The notes under the pieces are model-generated. The model was not told the origin of the DNA and did no database searches. It saw only the letters and a list, made by a program, of their open reading frames with translations. A stretch of 64,000 nt of DNA from positions 1,567,001-1,631,000 of the forward strand of contig MCGT01000001.1 of the NCBI GenBank assembly GCA_002104935.1, written 5' to 3'. The DNA is from Hesseltinella vesiculosa (lineage: Eukaryota > Mucoromycota > Mucoromycetes > Mucorales > Cunninghamellaceae). This document shows, in pieces, positions 61,301 to 64,000 of the stretch. Position 1 is the first letter of the stretch; each line of letters opens with the position of its first letter. Made by a program: the position numbers and the translations under genes.

Positions 61301-64000
61301 TGGCCTGGGAAAAGTCACAGATGGCACCTTGGGCCATGCACCAGTACATGGGCTCGCTCGTGTCGAGAACATAGCCCAGGCGGCTGGCGGTCGACGTGCG
61401 TTGGCGTTGCTGAACCACACCCAAGGCCATCAGGATGTCCAGGAGAGCAACCAGCCGGTTCCGGAACGAGGACACGCTGATCAGGATATCGCGTCGCACA
61501 TGATCGGGCAGCGCGTGGGTCGGTATGGCGGCGTCTGTGTTGGTGACCATAAACTGTTCGACGGCGTCGGTGGGGCGGTGGATCCCGATGATTCGGACAA
61601 ACAGTGACAACGGCATGTCGTTCAGCAAGGTGGACAGCAGTATGGGCTGCTCTTCCTCCTTATCGGCTTGTGAGGTGGCTGGGTGGTGGTCCAGCTGCCG
61701 CTGGAAGAGATACAGATGCAAGTCGCGCGCACGCAGCCATTTGGATTCGATCCAGCCATGGCGGATGGCCACCGACCGTCGATGGCGTGCCAAGAATAGA
61801 AAATCCAGCTGGCTTCTGTCAGCGTCTGGTCGAGCTTCCAGAGAATCAGCCGAGGATTCAGCGGAGGAGGTGGTCGAGGAGGGCGCTGCTGGTGAAGCTG
61901 TCGGCGGCGGTGATGCTGTTGATGGCGACGGGATGGCCGAAGTGGCAGGTGTGCAGTCATCCGTGATGGGTCCGATGGGTCGATCGACGGGTGCGTCGAT
62001 GCGGCGCAAGGCGTCCATTTGTTGGTGGTTGGGCGTGAACTTTGTGCGCTGGCGTTCAAGGGCAGAGGTTTGCTGTTGGTGCAGATAGGCCTGGACGACT
62101 GGGTCTTTTTCTGTCATGCCGGGCTTCATCGCCAAGGTGCGCATGACCACGGCGCCGCCAAGGGTGCGGAAGGCAATCTTGAGTAGCTGAGCAGTGCCGG
62201 AAGTGATCAAGTGGTCGATGACGCGGTCGGCAGTGTCCCGCGACAGCTTCTTTTGGCGCAGTTGCGGATCCAAGGAGGCGGTCTGCTGTATCTCGTCAAA
62301 GAGGGACTGGTTGAAATCACGTACTTGGTCGCGGTCGATGATAAACTGCAAGGCTTGCATGCGTAGCTCAGTGATCTGGCTCCGGCCGTTGACTGTACGT
62401 TTTTGCCGGGGCTTCTTCTTGGCAGGAGAGGTGGCGCCGGTAGGTAGGCCAGGGTCAAAGGCTTGAGCAGCTACGCGCTTGTTGGTATCTTGACTGTCAT
62501 TGGTATCGCTGTTTGTGGAGGTGGAGGCTGGGGTAGGGACAGAGGTTGCCCAACCAGGGTTTGTATGGGCTTGATACGAGGCATAGGCGGCCTTGTCGAA
62601 ATAGCGATAGACAGTCGACCGGCCCTGGACGTCTCTAATGGTGACCCAGACGCTGGGGTCAGCATCACGGATTTTTTTTGTGATTTCTTGAACGTGATAA
62701 GGCGGGTGGCCAATAAATGCTTGTTGGATATCCTTTTTTTAAAAAAGGGTTGGTAAGGCCGCTGGCAAGGATCAGCCCTCACTTTTTTTTTTCCCCTTTA
62801 CCTTGTTGGTAGCTCCGCGTTCGGCTTGATTGAGAACAAACGTGATAAGATCATTATCTTCTAGTGGGCGGCTAGGGGGATTTGACTTCTCGGGCATGGT
62901 TTGGTTACTGCCACTGGTTTGGTCTGATGTGTCTAGTGTATTGCATTTTTTGGCGTCTAAATAGATGGCAAGGATTCAAGAAGAAGAAAATAAGTCCCAT
63001 TTTTTGATGCTGCGGATGAATTTCAGGTTTTTTTTTGGTATTACGGATTTGGTCAAAGGCGTTGGGAGGAATGTCCTTTAGACGACGGATGCACATAAGA
63101 TTGGTGTCATTGGCAGTGCTGATGACCTTTTCTACAAAGCCTTCCTCGTACAATGTATTAAGAAATCGTCGTGCCCAGCGGATATGTTGCTCGGTGGAAA
63201 GACCCTGAAGTGGAAAAAAAAAAAAAAAAAAAAAAAAAGGTGAGCGGCAAAGGGAGGGTCTTGTGGTTACTTACGGAGGCGCGGATCAGGTCTGTCATGG
63301 CCATGGTTTGGTCTTTGGCTTGAGCAAGTTGGTGGTTGATCTTAGCTACCGTCACGTCATAGCGGATATTGCCTTGATCGTCAACGGTAGCCATGTCCAG
63401 TGGAGCAAGGCGGCTGACAGACGACGACACGTACCGCCTATGTATACAGGTATTGGTGAACTGACCGCGATAGATCGATGGGGTCTTGACACTGGATAGA
63501 AGAATAGAAAGCCGGTGAGTCAACCTGGTTATGAGGCATCCAGAACTTGCATCAAATCCTTGGTCTGAAGACGTTTCAGGTAGTGAAATATAAGCTGTGG
63601 TTTCAATTGCAATGCTTTGGACAGCAAACATTGCTGAATGCCTTGAGGTCCGGCAGCACCAATGTATTCAAGTACGGCTTGTTGTGGTGGTGTGAGCTTT
63701 ATCTAGAAAATGAATCGGTCCATGAGTCTTGTGTCTTTTTTTTTTTTTTTGTATTTATATACGAGCTCTAGGATATTCATTGATCAACTATTTTACCTTT
63801 TGGTCCATATACAAGTAGTGGCATTGGGCTGTGGCGGAGGCTGTCCAGATTATGGTATCGTGATACGTTTGTTGGGCAATGTCCCAAGTGGCTGTGTCAG
63901 GAACATGCTAGCAATCAAGGAAAAAGACAATGCTGATAAAAATGCTGTTGATCCCCACTTTTTTTTTCAGTTACCTTGTTAACAAGGAGCTCTGGTAGTC
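58379..64000 (-). CDS. TFC3: TFIIIC B-block-binding subunit (Tfc3/GTF3C1), 5' end off the window
   Basis: Fifteen exons are visible, beyond 64000-63975, then 63907-63797, 63702-63547, 63484-63275, 63204-63045, 62956-62802, 62732-60680, 60602-60242, 60177-59919, 59848-59667, 59611-59461, 59404-59323, 59254-59016, 58937-58653 and 58591-58379; phases agree at all junctions and give about 1546 aa. Winged-helix segments near the N-terminus (KLTPPQQAVLEYIGAAGPQG, ALQLKPQLIFHYLKRLQTKD) match the B-block-binding subunit. Another winged helix is DNDLITFVLNQAERGATNKD with VQGRSTVYRYFDKAAY. Later comes a Myb-like stretch (RWRSRFGKFYWKPILQVLPN, QQCRDHLKNLKD). This TFIIIC subunit recognises the B box of tRNA genes for RNA polymerase III. 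The first about 150-250 residues are missing. Confidence 0.88.

Noticed and set aside
61525..62088. 187-aa plus-strand frame inside TFC3
   Set aside because: Antisense shadow of the 2-kb TFC3 exon; no domain features.

Overview
This window is nuclear DNA of a fungus, most likely an early-diverging one (Mucoromycota, Mucorales-like). Genes sit 0.1-2.6 kb apart. Most carry several short introns (about 45-90 nt) with GTAAGN-type donors and YAG acceptors. Introns and intergenic DNA are full of A/T homopolymers, up to 26 T in a row. The gene set is eukaryotic and fungal: Slt2-type MAP kinase, Whi3/Scw1-type RNA-binding protein, Rua1-type regulator, allantoicase and Mnr2-type Mg2+ transporter. Some products look unlike yeast: a LARGE-type GT49 glycosyltransferase, a GCN5 with an animal-like cysteine-rich N-terminus, and a receiver-phosphodiesterase fusion. 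No transposon, tRNA, rRNA, CRISPR array or plasmid feature was recognised. Exon models were built by hand from splice signals; phases and total lengths were checked for the recognised genes.

Layout. 1-10 kb: a tandem RWD-like protein (minus, runs off the left edge), the GID E3 ligase subunit FYV10/GID9, an orphan 295-aa protein, cohesion factor DCC1 (minus) and a Whi3/Scw1-like two-RRM protein. 10-20 kb: a SAP-domain kinase with a WNK-like active site, riboflavin enzyme RIB3, mitochondrial fission protein MTP18 and the SLT2-type MAP kinase (minus, 13 exons, one of 9 nt). 21-32 kb: the GT49 glycosyltransferase, a USF-like bHLH factor (minus), a CHY zinc-finger protein (minus), SAM50 (minus) facing HUS1 across a 129-bp promoter, and WDR70. 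32-44 kb: MNR2-like Mg2+ transporter, allantoicase (minus), the receiver-phosphodiesterase, and apoptosis-inducing factor (minus). 44-50 kb: GCN5, an EB1 microtubule plus-end protein, and the BET protein BDF1 (minus). 52-64 kb: a Rua1-type regulator, a homeodomain factor (minus), a 67-aa complex I subunit (minus), tubulin cofactor B, and most of the TFIIIC B-block subunit TFC3 (minus, runs off the right edge).

There is no operon-like logic, but themes recur. Histone acetylation writer and reader (GCN5, BDF1) lie 1.4 kb apart. Two microtubule factors (EB1, cofactor B) may connect through CAP-Gly recognition. HUS1, DCC1 and WDR70 serve replication and DNA damage responses. SAM50, MTP18, AIF and the complex I subunit are mitochondrial.

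The most noteworthy observations are: a phosphodiesterase with an N-terminal response-regulator receiver domain and a polybasic-CaaX C-terminus; a TKL-type kinase whose beta-3 lysine is replaced by glycine while a lysine sits in the glycine-rich loop, as in WNK kinases, all fused to a SAP motif; a GC-AG intron in GCN5; and 9-nt and 13-nt microexons in the MAP kinase and HUS1.
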